Notes: generated by a model from the sequence alone, not told the origin. A stretch of 64,000 bases of DNA from Anaerococcus sp. Marseille-P3915 (GCF_900258475.1 NZ_LT984888.1:518639-582638); one strand, 5' to 3'. Counted from the stretch's first letter, positions 53,030-62,000 are shown. Translations and numbers: made by a program.

Positions 53030-53931
53030 TTTACACAATTACGACAAATCCATCAATTGACTATATCATGAGATTTGATAAGTTTAGCGATGGGGCCACA
53101 ATCAGGGCTTATGAAGATGAAAAATATCCTGGTGGCAAGGGGATTATGGCAAGTAAAATCCTCAAAAACCTCGGAGAAGACCCTATAAATCTGGGTTTTG
53201 TGGGTGGTTTTATTGGAGAATATATAGCAAGTGGTGTAAGAGACTTGGGTCTTAAGGAAAAATTTGTAAGGATTGCAGACAATTCAAGGATCAATGTCAA
53301 ATTAAAATATGACCACGAAACAGAAATAAATGCCAAGGGCCCAAACATTTCCAAGGAAGAAGTAGAAGAATTTTTTGCAAGTCTTAAGGAAATTAGTGGA
53401 GATGACATTATAGTTATCTCGGGTTCCCTTCCTTATAGCCTTGATGAAGACTTTTATAAAAAGGTCATAGAGGCGACAGGGGCGAGATTTACCATAGATA
53501 TAGCTGACAAGAGGGTTTTAGACTACCTAAAATACAAGCCACTTCTAATTAAGCCTAACAAGGAAGAACTTGGTAAGATTTTTGAAACAGAAATCACCGA
53601 TGAAAATATGGTTAAATACGCCAAAAAGCTCAACCAGCTTGGTGCTCAAAATGTAATAGTTTCTCTAGGAGCGGAAGGGTCTATCTTTGTAGATGATAAT
53701 ATCGCCCTAAGGGCTAAACCTATCAAAGGAAAGCTTGTAAATTCAGTAGGTTCTGGAGATAGTATGGTGGGAGGCTTCGTCTACGGACTTGTAAATGCTT
53801 ACGATAAGACAGATGCCTATAAGCTTGCAGTAGCCTGTGGCAGCGCAACAGCATTTAGTCCTGATATAGCTGAAAGGACAATGATTAACAATATTTTAAG
53901 GGAAGTAGAGGTAGAAGAAATTGGAAATTAG
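53026..53931 (+). CDS. fruK: 1-phosphofructokinase
   Basis: PfkB-family kinase of 301 residues (TITTNPSIDYIM and PGGKGIMASKILKNLG at the N terminus; catalytic GSGDSMVGGFVYG near residue 245). It phosphorylates fructose-1-phosphate, made by the PTS permease, to fructose-1,6-bisphosphate. It lies between fruR and fruA and overlaps fruA by 11 bases. Confidence 0.93.
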   Translation: MIYTITTNPSIDYIMRFDKFSDGATIRAYEDEKYPGGKGIMASKILKNLGEDPINLGFVGGFIGEYIASGVRDLGLKEKFVRIADNSRINVKLKYDHETEINAKGPNISKEEVEEFFASLKEISGDDIIVISGSLPYSLDEDFYKKVIEATGARFTIDIADKRVLDYLKYKPLLIKPNKEELGKIFETEITDENMVKYAKKLNQLGAQNVIVSLGAEGSIFVDDNIALRAKPIKGKLVNSVGSGDSMVGGFVYGLVNAYDKTDAYKLAVACGSATAFSPDIAERTMINNILREVEVEEIGN

Positions 53932-55786
53932 AGATTTACTCAAAAAGGATCTGATGATCCTAGACTTAAAAGCAGACAGTAAAGAAGCGGCAATCGATGA
54001 AATCGCAGCAAAGTTTTTTGAAAAAGGCTATGTAAAAAGTGCAGAAGACTTTGCAGCTGGCCTTAGAGAAAGAGAAGCCCAAGGCTCAACAGCTCTTGGA
54101 GAATCAGTAGCCATCCCTCACAGCAAAAACGCAACAGTAATAGAACCAGCAGTTCTCTTTGCTAGAAAAATCGGAGGACTTGATTACGATGCCCTTGATG
54201 GGGAGGCGACAGAAATATTTTTTGCAATAGCAGCTCCAGATGGGGAAAATAACCTCCATGTTGCAACACTTGCAGAATTATCAAAGATGATAATGAAAAA
54301 TGGCTTCATCGCCGACCTTAAGAATGTAAATAGTCCTGAAGATGTATATGGAGTGATTGATAAATATTCAGAAGCTAAAAAAGAAGAAGTAGTTGAAGCT
54401 TCTCCAGCTGATAAAAAAGCTTGCAATATCCTAGCTGTAACAGCTTGTCCAAATGGTATTGCCCACACCTACATGGCCCAAGAAGCCCTAGAAAAGGCAG
54501 CTAAGGCTAAGGGAGCAAATATCAAGGTAGAAACAAATGGATCTGATGGAATCAAAAATAGACTCACCCAAGCAGAAATAGATGCGGCTGATGTTATAAT
54601 AATTGCAGCAGATAAAAAGGTAGAAACAGCCAGATTTAACGGCAAAAAGCTAATCCAAAGACCAGTATCAGATGGGATTAGAAAGGCAGATGAGTTAATT
54701 GACCAGGCCCTAGCAGGCAAGGCCAATATTTATCATGAAGAAGGCGGAGCCAGCCAAGAATACGCCGAAGAGAGCCAATCTCTTGGACAAAAAATCTACG
54801 GAGACCTCATGAATGGTATTAGCCATATGCTACCATTTGTAATCGGTGGTGGAATCCTAATGGCTATCTCCTTCCTAATAGAAAGATTTGCAGGCAATGA
54901 ATCAGTGGCCTTCACCTTCCTAAATGGACTTGGTGGAGATGCTTTCAATTTCCTAATTCCAATCCTTGCAGGCTATATAGCCTACTCAATAGCTGATAGA
55001 CCAGGCCTAATGCCAGGTATGGTTGCAGGACTTATGGCAAGCCGAGGAGCAGGCTTTATTGGCGGACTAATCGGAGGTTTTATAGCTGGTTATGTAGTAA
55101 ACTTCCTTAAGAAAGCTTGTAAAAACCTACCAAAGACCGTAGAAGGTCTAAAACCAATGCTTATCTACCCAGTTCTTGGCCTATTTATAGTTGGGGCAAT
55201 CATGTTCTTTGTAATAGATCCAATTTTTACAGGAATAAACACAGCTATCAATAACTGGCTAACAGGACTTGGCGGAGCAAACATGGTAATCCTTGGTGCC
55301 CTCCTTGCAGCAATGATGGCAGCAGACATGGGTGGTCCAATCAACAAGGCAGCCTATGCCTTTGCAATAGGTGCCTTCACAGATACAGGAATAGGAACCT
55401 TTATGGCAGCAGTAATGGTAGGCGGCATGGTCCCACCAATTGCCATAGCTTTTGCTACAACTTTCTTCAAAAACAAATTCAATGAAGAACAAAAGAAGAC
55501 AACAATTACTAACTACATCCTAGGTGCATCCTTCATCACTGAAGGGGCAATCCCATTTGCAGCAGCTGAGCCACAAACAGTCCTTCCATCATGTATAGCA
55601 GGATCAGCCCTTGCTGGTGCTATAGTAGGATATTTCGGAGTAAGCGCTCCAGCCCCACACGGAGGAATCTTCATCCTTCCAGCAATGTCAAGCCTAAACC
55701 AAGCCCTACTCTTTGTAGGTGCAGTAGTAATAGGCGCTGTAGTTGGCGGCCTAATCCTTGGAGCAATCAAGAAAAAACCAGAATAA
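53921..55786 (+). CDS. fruA: Fructose-specific PTS enzyme IIABC
   Basis: A 621-residue fused PTS permease starting at TTG. The IIA domain has phospho-His67 (SVAIPHSKN); the IIB domain has phospho-Cys176 (TACPNGIAHTYMA); the IIC domain (about 285-615) has about eight to ten membrane segments (HMLPFVIGGGILMAI, GGPINKAAYAFAIGAF, FITEGAIPFAAAEP). It imports fructose as fructose-1-phosphate. It ends the operon, followed by a terminator shared with the converging binding-protein gene. Confidence 0.95.
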   Translation: MEIRDLLKKDLMILDLKADSKEAAIDEIAAKFFEKGYVKSAEDFAAGLREREAQGSTALGESVAIPHSKNATVIEPAVLFARKIGGLDYDALDGEATEIFFAIAAPDGENNLHVATLAELSKMIMKNGFIADLKNVNSPEDVYGVIDKYSEAKKEEVVEASPADKKACNILAVTACPNGIAHTYMAQEALEKAAKAKGANIKVETNGSDGIKNRLTQAEIDAADVIIIAADKKVETARFNGKKLIQRPVSDGIRKADELIDQALAGKANIYHEEGGASQEYAEESQSLGQKIYGDLMNGISHMLPFVIGGGILMAISFLIERFAGNESVAFTFLNGLGGDAFNFLIPILAGYIAYSIADRPGLMPGMVAGLMASRGAGFIGGLIGGFIAGYVVNFLKKACKNLPKTVEGLKPMLIYPVLGLFIVGAIMFFVIDPIFTGINTAINNWLTGLGGANMVILGALLAAMMAADMGGPINKAAYAFAIGAFTDTGIGTFMAAVMVGGMVPPIAIAFATTFFKNKFNEEQKKTTITNYILGASFITEGAIPFAAAEPQTVLPSCIAGSALAGAIVGYFGVSAPAPHGGIFILPAMSSLNQALLFVGAVVIGAVVGGLILGAIKKKPE

Positions 55787-55850
55787 TAAGCTAGCTAAGC
55801 TTTTAAATCATTAATAATATTGACGGATTTTTAAAAGGTCTAAATAGAAG

Positions 55851-55885
55851 AAAGACGAGGAATGAAAATGTCCTCGTCTTTTTAT
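55851..55885. terminator. Bidirectional terminator between fruA and the peptide-binding protein gene
   Basis: Stem AAAGACGAGGA with its complement TCCTCGTCTTT and a 9-base loop. The same 11-bp stem recurs at 61912-61942 inside an IS1182-family remnant with a different loop. Confidence 0.9.
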
Positions 55886-55893
55886 AATAAATT

Positions 55894-58044
55894 TTATTTT
55901 TCGATTGTCATTGCGTTGATTTGGTCACATGCTTGCCATACTGGTGTGATGACATCAAAGCCCTTAATCCTGTTTGAATATCCTGTGTGGAATACATTTG
56001 AATATAGTGGGATTTCTGGTAGGTAGTCGTTATACCATTTTTGGAATTCTTCCCACTTATCTAGGTAGCCTTCTTTGTCAGATGGATCTGTTTTTCTTAA
56101 ACTTGCAGTTACTTCATCAGCTTTTGGATCGTTAACCTTGCTTCTGTTAAATGGTCCTTCTGATGAGTAGTAGAACCATGGGTCAAATGGTGTAGCAAAG
56201 TCTGAAGCCATTGAAAAAGCTGTATATTGTGCATCTTCTTTTGGGAAACTCAAATAATCCATTAGGGTTGAGAATGAGCCTGCTGTCACATTATATTCCA
56301 TACCAGCTTGCTTAGCATTTGGAGGAAGTTGGTTTGATATTAGGGTTGTAATTAGTGATTGTTCTGCTCCATATTGGTTAACAACGAGCTTGTTTCCATT
56401 CTCGTCATACCTATAATAGTCGAAGCCGTCTTGGTTTTTGTTAAATTCATCTAGTGCTTTTGCCTTATCCCATGGACTCTTGCCGTCTTTTTCGAACTTG
56501 TAAGGAGTTTGATCTAATAATTCATTTGCCTTATCAATATTTAAAACCCAGTTTGTAAGTTTTTCTTGTAAATCTGCTCCTCTTTCCTTATACATCCATT
56601 GGCTTTGGCCATACATACCATTTGTTACTACACCATAACCACCTAGGAAGGCTTGAACAAATTCGTTCCTGTCCATTAAGCTTGCTATAGCTTGTCTTAC
56701 TTCTTTGTATTTAGTTGCTCCTCTGTCTGTTAAAAAGATTATATTTCCATAACCATTTCTTTCATAAGAAGATAAGCCTATTTTTCCAGCCTCTTGCGCT
56801 TTTTTGAGTTGGGCAATTTTCCCGCCATCAGTTTCAGCTTCCCAAATGTCGATGTCGCCATTTTCTAGTAGGTCTGGGCCTATATTTCTATTAACCAATT
56901 GAACTATGATGTGAGGTATGCTAGCTTTTTGGCCTTTGAAATTGCCTTGGTAATTCTCATTAAGGTCAAGTTTAACCATGTTATTTTCAAATTTATTGAA
57001 CTTGTAAGGACCGCAAGTTACTGCAGGATTAAACCTGTAATCGCTTGTTTCTTTTATCATGGCTTCTTCAATTAGAAGTCTTGTTGGGTCAACATCTCCG
57101 CTTTTACGAGCTTCGAGGTCTTTTTCTTTTTGGTCTAATTCTTCTTTAGCTTTTTTGTAATCTTCGCTTTCCTTATCCTCTCCTTCATTGTCTTTGTCAA
57201 AGTTTTCTTTTAGGAGGGCAATTTGATTATCTATAGATTTTTTGTAATTTTCTTTGTCTTTGTCAGTCACTTGGTAACCTTCTTTAACAACAAGTTTCTT
57301 GCCATCTTTTGATACAGCCAAGTTTTGACCAATATAGTGAAGAGGTGTTGGGCCTGCATTAGATAAGGCTTGAGCTTCAAAATATGGTAATTGTGAAGCA
57401 TCAACTGTGATAGAGAAAGTATAATCATCAATCTTTTCTAGACCTTCAAATGAATCTGTATCACCCTTTTTGAAAGCCTCGAATCCCTTAATAGAATCAC
57501 CACCAACATTTAAAGAGCCTGTAAGAGTGTTAAAGTCCTTATCAGATTCTAGTAGGATTCCAAAAAGATAATCATCAGCTGTAATAGGCTCGCCATCTGA
57601 CCATTTCAAATCTTTTTTGATTGTGTATTTGGTGGTCATAGACCCATCTTCATTCTTGATGAGCTCAGGTTCTTTTTCTAGGGCAGCGGTATTTGTTTGG
57701 AACTGGCCATATTCATCTATAACATAGCAATTATAGCCATTGTTTCCTTCAATACCCATAAACTTTCTAACATTTACGTCATTTGCGTCATTATTGTAGC
57801 CTTGGATGAAGTCTCCATTAATAGTGCCAACACCCAAAACTATGGTATCATCAGCTGTCTGCTTTTCAAAATCATCAAGATTTTCTTTTTGACTATCCTC
57901 TAAAGGTTGGGCATCCTTGTTTTCCTCTTGTCCACTTGCCCCATTTCCCGCATCGTTTGTAGAATTTGAATTGGATCCACAAGCCGAAAGACTTAGGACT
58001 AAAGCCAAAGCCAATAGGGATGAATAAAGTTTTTTGTTTTTCAT
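55894..58044 (-). CDS. Oligopeptide ABC transporter substrate-binding lipoprotein (OppA-like)
   Basis: SBP_bac_5-family binding protein of 716 residues. The start at 58044 is chosen over a longer frame because AAGGAAGG lies 5 bases upstream and a lipoprotein signal follows (LVLSLSACGS, lipid Cys near residue 22). Domain landmarks are TTKYTIKKDLKWSDGEPITADDYLF, in parts, and IASLMDRNEFVQAF. A Lys/Asp/Glu-rich insert of about 70 residues (near 240-300) lengthens it beyond the usual ~550. No permease or ATPase gene is adjacent, so it must work with components encoded elsewhere. Confidence 0.88.
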   Translation of the reverse strand: MKNKKLYSSLLALALVLSLSACGSNSNSTNDAGNGASGQEENKDAQPLEDSQKENLDDFEKQTADDTIVLGVGTINGDFIQGYNNDANDVNVRKFMGIEGNNGYNCYVIDEYGQFQTNTAALEKEPELIKNEDGSMTTKYTIKKDLKWSDGEPITADDYLFGILLESDKDFNTLTGSLNVGGDSIKGFEAFKKGDTDSFEGLEKIDDYTFSITVDASQLPYFEAQALSNAGPTPLHYIGQNLAVSKDGKKLVVKEGYQVTDKDKENYKKSIDNQIALLKENFDKDNEGEDKESEDYKKAKEELDQKEKDLEARKSGDVDPTRLLIEEAMIKETSDYRFNPAVTCGPYKFNKFENNMVKLDLNENYQGNFKGQKASIPHIIVQLVNRNIGPDLLENGDIDIWEAETDGGKIAQLKKAQEAGKIGLSSYERNGYGNIIFLTDRGATKYKEVRQAIASLMDRNEFVQAFLGGYGVVTNGMYGQSQWMYKERGADLQEKLTNWVLNIDKANELLDQTPYKFEKDGKSPWDKAKALDEFNKNQDGFDYYRYDENGNKLVVNQYGAEQSLITTLISNQLPPNAKQAGMEYNVTAGSFSTLMDYLSFPKEDAQYTAFSMASDFATPFDPWFYYSSEGPFNRSKVNDPKADEVTASLRKTDPSDKEGYLDKWEEFQKWYNDYLPEIPLYSNVFHTGYSNRIKGFDVITPVWQACDQINAMTIEK

Positions 58045-58300
58045 ACTAACCTTCCTTTTATCTATGTATATTTTATAAATATTTAAAACTCTACTCTCAT
58101 TATTCATTCGAGTCAAAGATTATTGTATATATATTAATTTCCTTTTTTAAATTTAGTAGATTTCTAGGTTGGGCAATATCAGGATAAAGGACTTTGTAGC
58201 CTTGGTTTTTTCTTTTCCTAAAGTGTTTATATTCATCTTTTATTCGTATCCTTATCTTGGTATTTATGTAGATTTTTTAATTTTTAAGTAAAAGTTAATC

Positions 58301-58328
58301 TTGATTAATTTACTAGGTCTTGTATAAT
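58301..58328 (+). promoter_or_regulatory. Promoter of the T-box leader and tcyP-like gene
   Basis: TTGATT, 16-base spacer, TATAAT; the expected start is near 58335, just before the T-box Stem I. The 150 bases upstream of this hold no supported gene. Confidence 0.8.
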
Positions 58329-58341
58329 CTAAATATAATAA

Positions 58342-58592
58342 ATTGACATGAAAAAGAAGAGAATATATAAGCGAGTATTACAGAGAAAGTTAGGTAGCTG
58401 AGATAACTATATGAGCAATATATTTATGCATCTTTGAGTCGGGTAGGCGAAAATAGTAGCTTATCACAGGTTCGCCTGTTATAGCGAGCGGAGTTATTTG
58501 ACTCCCATGAGGTTTTCTAATTATATATAGAAGATGAACGAAGGTGGAAACACGATTGCACTCGTCCTTTATTTGGGGACGGGATTTTTTTT
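58342..58592 (+). promoter_or_regulatory. T-box riboswitch, cysteine-specific (tRNA-Cys)
   Basis: Stem I can be folded: GAC...GTC at the base (58344, 58440) with a kink-turn, AAAGA/TCTTT, an AGAGA-type loop, AATATAT/ATATATT and an apical AGTTA-GGTAGCTGAGA-TAACT. The specifier triplet on the 3' side is TGC (58427-58429), followed by A. The conserved T-box AACGAAGGTGGAAACACG lies at 58537-58554; its TGGA pairs with a UCCA acceptor end, meaning discriminator U, as in tRNA-Cys. A terminator follows (CTCGTCC/GGACGGG, 58561-58592). Uncharged tRNA-Cys should prevent termination. Confidence 0.85.
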
Positions 58593-58658
58593 ACTCAATT
58601 TATGATGGTTTGTTGCAATAATCCTCCATTGAGAGGTGAATTTATAGAAAGGTGATAT

Positions 58659-59945
58659 ATGAAATATCTAGCAGTAGTAGTAGTCTTGGCTTTGTTTTTT
58701 GGCCTAAGTCTACTTAAAAAACGTGGATCAAAATTTTCCACGAGGGTAATTTTAGGTTCAATCCTAGGTCTAGGAGTAGGATTTATCTTTAAGGGAGAAA
58801 CTGAGCTTGTAGGAATCTTTGGAGAAGTTTATGCCAACCTCCTCTTTGCCCTTGTAATTCCATTACTTTTGACATCTGTTATAAAGGTGGTGGTATCAAG
58901 CGAAAACCTAGCCAAGCTTAAGAGCTTGGGTCTAAAGACAGTTGGAATCTTAAGTCTTCACAATATATTAGGTTCCTTAATTGGTCTAATTTTAGCTCTT
59001 AGTTTTTCAATCGGAAGTGGGGCAAATATTCCTTTGCCAGAAGCGGCAGAAGCCAAGGAAGTACCAAGCTTTGCCGAAGCAGTGGTAGGATTTTTCCCAA
59101 AAAACATTATAGATGATGCAGGAAATGGTAGGGTAATTCCAATAATTGTCTTTGCTGTTCTAATCGGTCTTGCTGTTTTACAATTAATCGAACACGGCAA
59201 GGAAGAGGAAACCAAGCCTTTTGTAGCTTTTATTGAATCATTTTCAGCAGTGATTAATAGGCTAATCGGCTTTGTCACAGACTTTACCCCATATGCAGTC
59301 CTTTCCTTAATAGCAAGGGCTGTAGCAAAGATAGACTACACAGCTATCAAGCCTTTAGTATTTATCCTAATATTAACTTATCTGGCAAGTGGGATTCATT
59401 CCTTTGTAACAACCGGTGCCCTTTTAAGCATCTTTGCTAAGATAAACCCAGTCCACTTTTTCAAAAAGCACTTCCCAGTCCAAACCATAGCCTTCACCAC
59501 CCAGTCATCAGTAGGAACAATTCCTGCCAATGTCGCAAACCTTGAAGAAGAACAAGGTGTAGCAGAAGAAATAGCATCCTTTGTAGCCCCAATTGGAGCA
59601 ACCATGGGCATGCCAGGTTGTGCGGGCTTTTGGCCAGTAATGACAGCAGTCCTTACAGCAAATGTATTAGACCTAGGTTGGGGAATATCAAATTACGCTA
59701 GCCTTATAATAGTAGCCCTTCTTGTGTCCCTAGGCACAGTAGGAGTTCCTGGCACAGCCACAATCTCTACAACAGCAGTCTTTGCAGCTATGGGTCTACC
59801 GATAGAAATGGTAGTAATTCTTTCTCCAATTTCATCCCTAGCAGATATGGGAAGGACTGCTACAAACGTCACAGCAGCAGCCTCATCAGCAGTGATCGTT
59901 GCAGCTAGTGAAGGCAAGCTTGATAGGGAAAAATATAACGAATAA
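58659..59945 (+). CDS. tcyP: Dicarboxylate/amino acid:cation symporter, likely L-cystine transporter (TcyP-like)
   Basis: A 428-residue DAACS-family symporter with eight to ten membrane helices, re-entrant loop FTTQSSVGTIPAN, GTVGVPGTATIST and the C-terminal LADMGRTATNVTAAASSAV. The family includes glutamate, C4-dicarboxylate and cystine (TcyP/YhcL) carriers. The N-terminal layout with LLKKRGSKFSTRVILG and the cysteine-type T-box in its leader favour cystine uptake. Its original terminator was split by the IS3-family element downstream. Expression should rise on cysteine starvation. Confidence 0.82.
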   Translation: MKYLAVVVVLALFFGLSLLKKRGSKFSTRVILGSILGLGVGFIFKGETELVGIFGEVYANLLFALVIPLLLTSVIKVVVSSENLAKLKSLGLKTVGILSLHNILGSLIGLILALSFSIGSGANIPLPEAAEAKEVPSFAEAVVGFFPKNIIDDAGNGRVIPIIVFAVLIGLAVLQLIEHGKEEETKPFVAFIESFSAVINRLIGFVTDFTPYAVLSLIARAVAKIDYTAIKPLVFILILTYLASGIHSFVTTGALLSIFAKINPVHFFKKHFPVQTIAFTTQSSVGTIPANVANLEEEQGVAEEIASFVAPIGATMGMPGCAGFWPVMTAVLTANVLDLGWGISNYASLIIVALLVSLGTVGVPGTATISTTAVFAAMGLPIEMVVILSPISSLADMGRTATNVTAAASSAVIVAASEGKLDREKYNE

Positions 59946-60000
59946 GAAAAGATATCAGAAGTGACCTGAACCCGTAAACACGGAATAATTTAATAATATT

Positions 60001-60876
60001 TTAAGCGGAATGTAATCTGTACATAACAGGGGACATTCCGTTTAATTTTGTTTTAATCCTATCTTCATTGTACCATTTAATATATTTTTCAATCTCATTT
60101 ATCAAATTGTCATAACTTTTAAAATCCTCACCATAAAACATTTCTTGTTTTAGTATTCCAAAGAAGTTCTCCATAGGAGAATTATCTAAGCAATTCCCCT
60201 TTCTTGACATACTTTGCCTTATATTCATCTTTTCTAGTTTTTTAGTCCAAGTACTATGTTGGTAATGAAATCCTTGGTCTGAGTGTATAATTAAATCTTT
60301 AATGTCTTTATTTTCTTTTAACGCTCTTTCTAGCATAGTATTAGTTAATTCTATTGTTGGGTGATTGCTTAGGGTATAGCTGATTATTTCACTGTTGTAT
60401 AGGTCTAATATTGGTGATAGGTATAGCTTATTTTCTTGTCCTTTAATTCTAAATTCTGTTACATCTGTTAGCCATAATTGATTTGGTTTAGTAGCTTTAA
60501 ACTGTCTTTTTACAACATTATCTGCTACTTTACCTATTTGTCCCTTGTATGATGAGTATTTTCTTGATCTAGTTTTAAATTTAGAGCATAGCAAGGATTC
60601 TTCTCTCATTATTCTTAAGACTTTTTTATGATTAATATTAAAGCCTTTATTTTTTAATACCATAGTTACTCTTCTATAGCCATATCTACCTTTTGATGCT
60701 TCTACTATGGTTGTTATTTCTTTTCTAATTTCTTTGTCTTTATCTACTGGACTTTCTAATTTTATCTTCCATTCATAGTATGATGATTTTGGTAATTTAG
60801 CTATTTCTAGCCATTTACTTACTTTACTTTGTGGATATATTTTTAGAAGTTTGAGGATTATCTGTGTCTTTTCCTT
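60001..60876 (-). CDS. IS3-family transposase OrfB (frameshift-expressed)
   Basis: The DDE integrase part. Its frame is open from about 60876 and overlaps the end of orfA; no good ATG lies at the front (first internal ATG at 60663). The reading includes SKVSKWLEIAKLPKSSYYEW and the HTH_21 stretch KGRYGYRRVTMVL. Catalytic residues are Asp in LWLTDVTEF, Asp in IIHSDQGFHY and Glu in NSPMENFFGILKQE. Production as an OrfAB fusion by -1 frameshifting near the AAAA run in 60869-60872 is likely, as in other IS3 elements. Confidence 0.9.
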   Translation of the reverse strand, partial: KEKTQIILKLLKIYPQSKVSKWLEIAKLPKSSYYEWKIKLESPVDKDKEIRKEITTIVEASKGRYGYRRVTMVLKNKGFNINHKKVLRIMREESLLCSKFKTRSRKYSSYKGQIGKVADNVVKRQFKATKPNQLWLTDVTEFRIKGQENKLYLSPILDLYNSEIISYTLSNHPTIELTNTMLERALKENKDIKDLIIHSDQGFHYQHSTWTKKLEKMNIRQSMSRKGNCLDNSPMENFFGILKQEMFYGEDFKSYDNLINEIEKYIKWYNEDRIKTKLNGMSPVMYRLHSA

Positions 60877-61397
60877 GCTTCTGCTTCCTCTTCCAGTAGC
60901 AAGGCTTGTAGCTTTTTTTCGTAGATTATCTTCATTTTTAGAAGTCTATTTTCTTCTCTTAATCTTATTAACTCTTCTCTTTCACTTTCATTTATTGGAG
61001 TATTAAGTTTAGACTTTTTATTTGATTTGGTCATATTTTTTCTAGGCCTTCCTCTGTTATCCTCTAGTCCAGATAAACCACGCTGTCTATATGCTCTCTC
61101 CCGATTACATATTATTGATTTATTGCTTATATTAAAGTGCTCTGCGGTTTGTCTGAATGAGATATTATTGATTTGCCTATATTGTATTACAGATAGCTTA
61201 AATTCACTAGTGAATTTATCTTGATTTTGCTTTTTTGATAAGTTATCAAATCCACCTGATTGATATTTGATTATCCAGTTTTGTAATGTACCTTCGGGTA
61301 TATCATATTTTTTAGCAACCATCGGACTGCCTCCAGATTCCCCTGATAAATATTCCGTTACTAGTTTGATTTTAAATTCTTTTGTGTATTTTGGCAT
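60858..61397 (-). CDS. IS3-family transposase OrfA
   Basis: A 179-residue DNA-binding protein with two helix-turn-helix units (MPKYTKEFKIKLVTEYLSG and EGTLQNWIIKYQSGG; DKFTSEFKLSVIQYRQ and ISFRQTAEHFNISNKSI) and a C-terminal leucine-zipper-like coiled coil (REELIRLREENRLLKMKI). This two-HTH form is typical of the IS150-type subgroup. It ends at TAA 60858 in the zero frame; a -1 slip joins it to orfB. Confidence 0.92.
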   Translation of the reverse strand: MPKYTKEFKIKLVTEYLSGESGGSPMVAKKYDIPEGTLQNWIIKYQSGGFDNLSKKQNQDKFTSEFKLSVIQYRQINNISFRQTAEHFNISNKSIICNRERAYRQRGLSGLEDNRGRPRKNMTKSNKKSKLNTPINESEREELIRLREENRLLKMKIIYEKKLQALLLEEEAEARKRHR

Positions 61398-61527
61398 ACT
61401 AAAACCCCTCCATCCGTATTCCGGATTTTGGGGTTCAGGTCAAAGCTAAGTCTTCTGGTATTTTTTTTATTAAAAAATGAAATATATAAACACTAGCATA
61501 TAATTATATAAATGAAAGCGAGGGAAG

Positions 61528-61602
61528 ATGAATAAAGCTGCGATTTTGCATATTAGTGAAAGTTTTATGGACTATGCCATAAGTGAAGATGTTTTATTCT
61601 GA
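61528..61602 (+). pseudogene. N-terminal stub of an alpha-glucosidase-family (GH13) gene
   Basis: Behind a GAGGGAAG box the frame reads MNKAAILHISESFMDYAISE then DVLF and stops. MNKAAI-H-x-S...Y-x-x-x-E-D is the usual start of the CBM34-containing neopullulanase/cyclomaltodextrinase branch of GH13. The stop arises at the junction with the IS1182-family remnant and the rest of the gene is gone. Confidence 0.6.
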
Positions 61603-61893
61603 GATCTCATATTTACATGATTTTTCTATTTCTCTTGATGAGAATATTCCTTCAGAGTAGCAGAATATTATTATTTGAAGCATTGTTATTGGGTTCACAG
61701 TAGGTTTTCTTCCAAATGATGAGTAAACTTTTCTTAGTTCCGTTAGGTCTATCCTTTCAATTATATTTTTTACAAGCCTTAGTTTTATATCATCTTGAAT
61801 GTATACTTCCGTGTTAAAATTTAATTTTAATTGAATTGTATCATCAGCTAGTGTAAAATTAGTTAATGATAATGTATTTTTAATTGTTTTCAT
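61594..61893 (-). pseudogene. IS1182-family transposase, N-terminal fragment
   Basis: A 99-codon frame with VKNIIERIDLTELRKVYSSFGRKPTVNP and MLQIIIFCYSEGIFSSREIEKSCKYEI, in parts, which is the N-terminal domain of IS1182-family DDE transposases. The catalytic domain is missing because the sequence runs directly into the GH13 stub. Confidence 0.8.
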
Positions 61894-61972
61894 AAATACA
61901 TTGTATCAGAAAAAGACGAGGATGTTTAGTTTCCTCGTCTTTTTTCTATACTGGGACTTTTGCAACAGCCCC
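61600..61972 (-). mobile_element. Truncated IS1182-family element end
   Basis: The outer end is preserved: on the minus strand it begins GGGGCTGTTGCAAAAGTCCC (from 61972), a typical IS1182 terminus, then an inward terminator hairpin, then the start of the transposase. The other end is absent. Confidence 0.8.
61910..61945. terminator. Terminator within the IS1182-family end
   Basis: AAAAAGACGAGGA with its exact complement and a 9-base loop between the IS end and the transposase start. It would shield the transposase from outside transcription. Confidence 0.85.
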
Positions 61973-62000
61973 TTTTTATGAGATAAAATTAAAAAAGATT

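Larger units (their letters stand above)
59962..61442 (-). mobile_element. Complete IS3-family insertion sequence (1481 bp)
   Basis: Terminal inverted repeats of about 26 bp begin TGACCTGAACCC at both ends (four mismatches further in, then CGGAATA in common). A 3-bp target duplication AAG flanks the element (59959-59961 and 61443-61445). It carries orfA and orfB on the minus strand, with a -1 frameshift junction. All parts look intact, so it may be recently active. Confidence 0.93.
59952..61468 (+). terminator. tcyP terminator split by an IS insertion
   Basis: ATATCAGAAG (59952-59961) lies before the IS, and CTAAGT then CTTCTGGTAT and T residues (61446-61468) lie after it. With one copy of the AAG duplication removed these join into a 10-bp stem (one wobble), a 6-base loop and a T tract. 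The element therefore inserted at the 3' edge of the stem's first arm. Confidence 0.8.

Noticed and set aside
58117-58300. Minus-strand frame of about 58 codons upstream of the binding-protein gene (reads GYKVLYPDIAQPRN)
   Set aside because: It has no ATG, GTG or TTG start with a ribosome site and no recognised homology; it could be a relic but cannot be supported.
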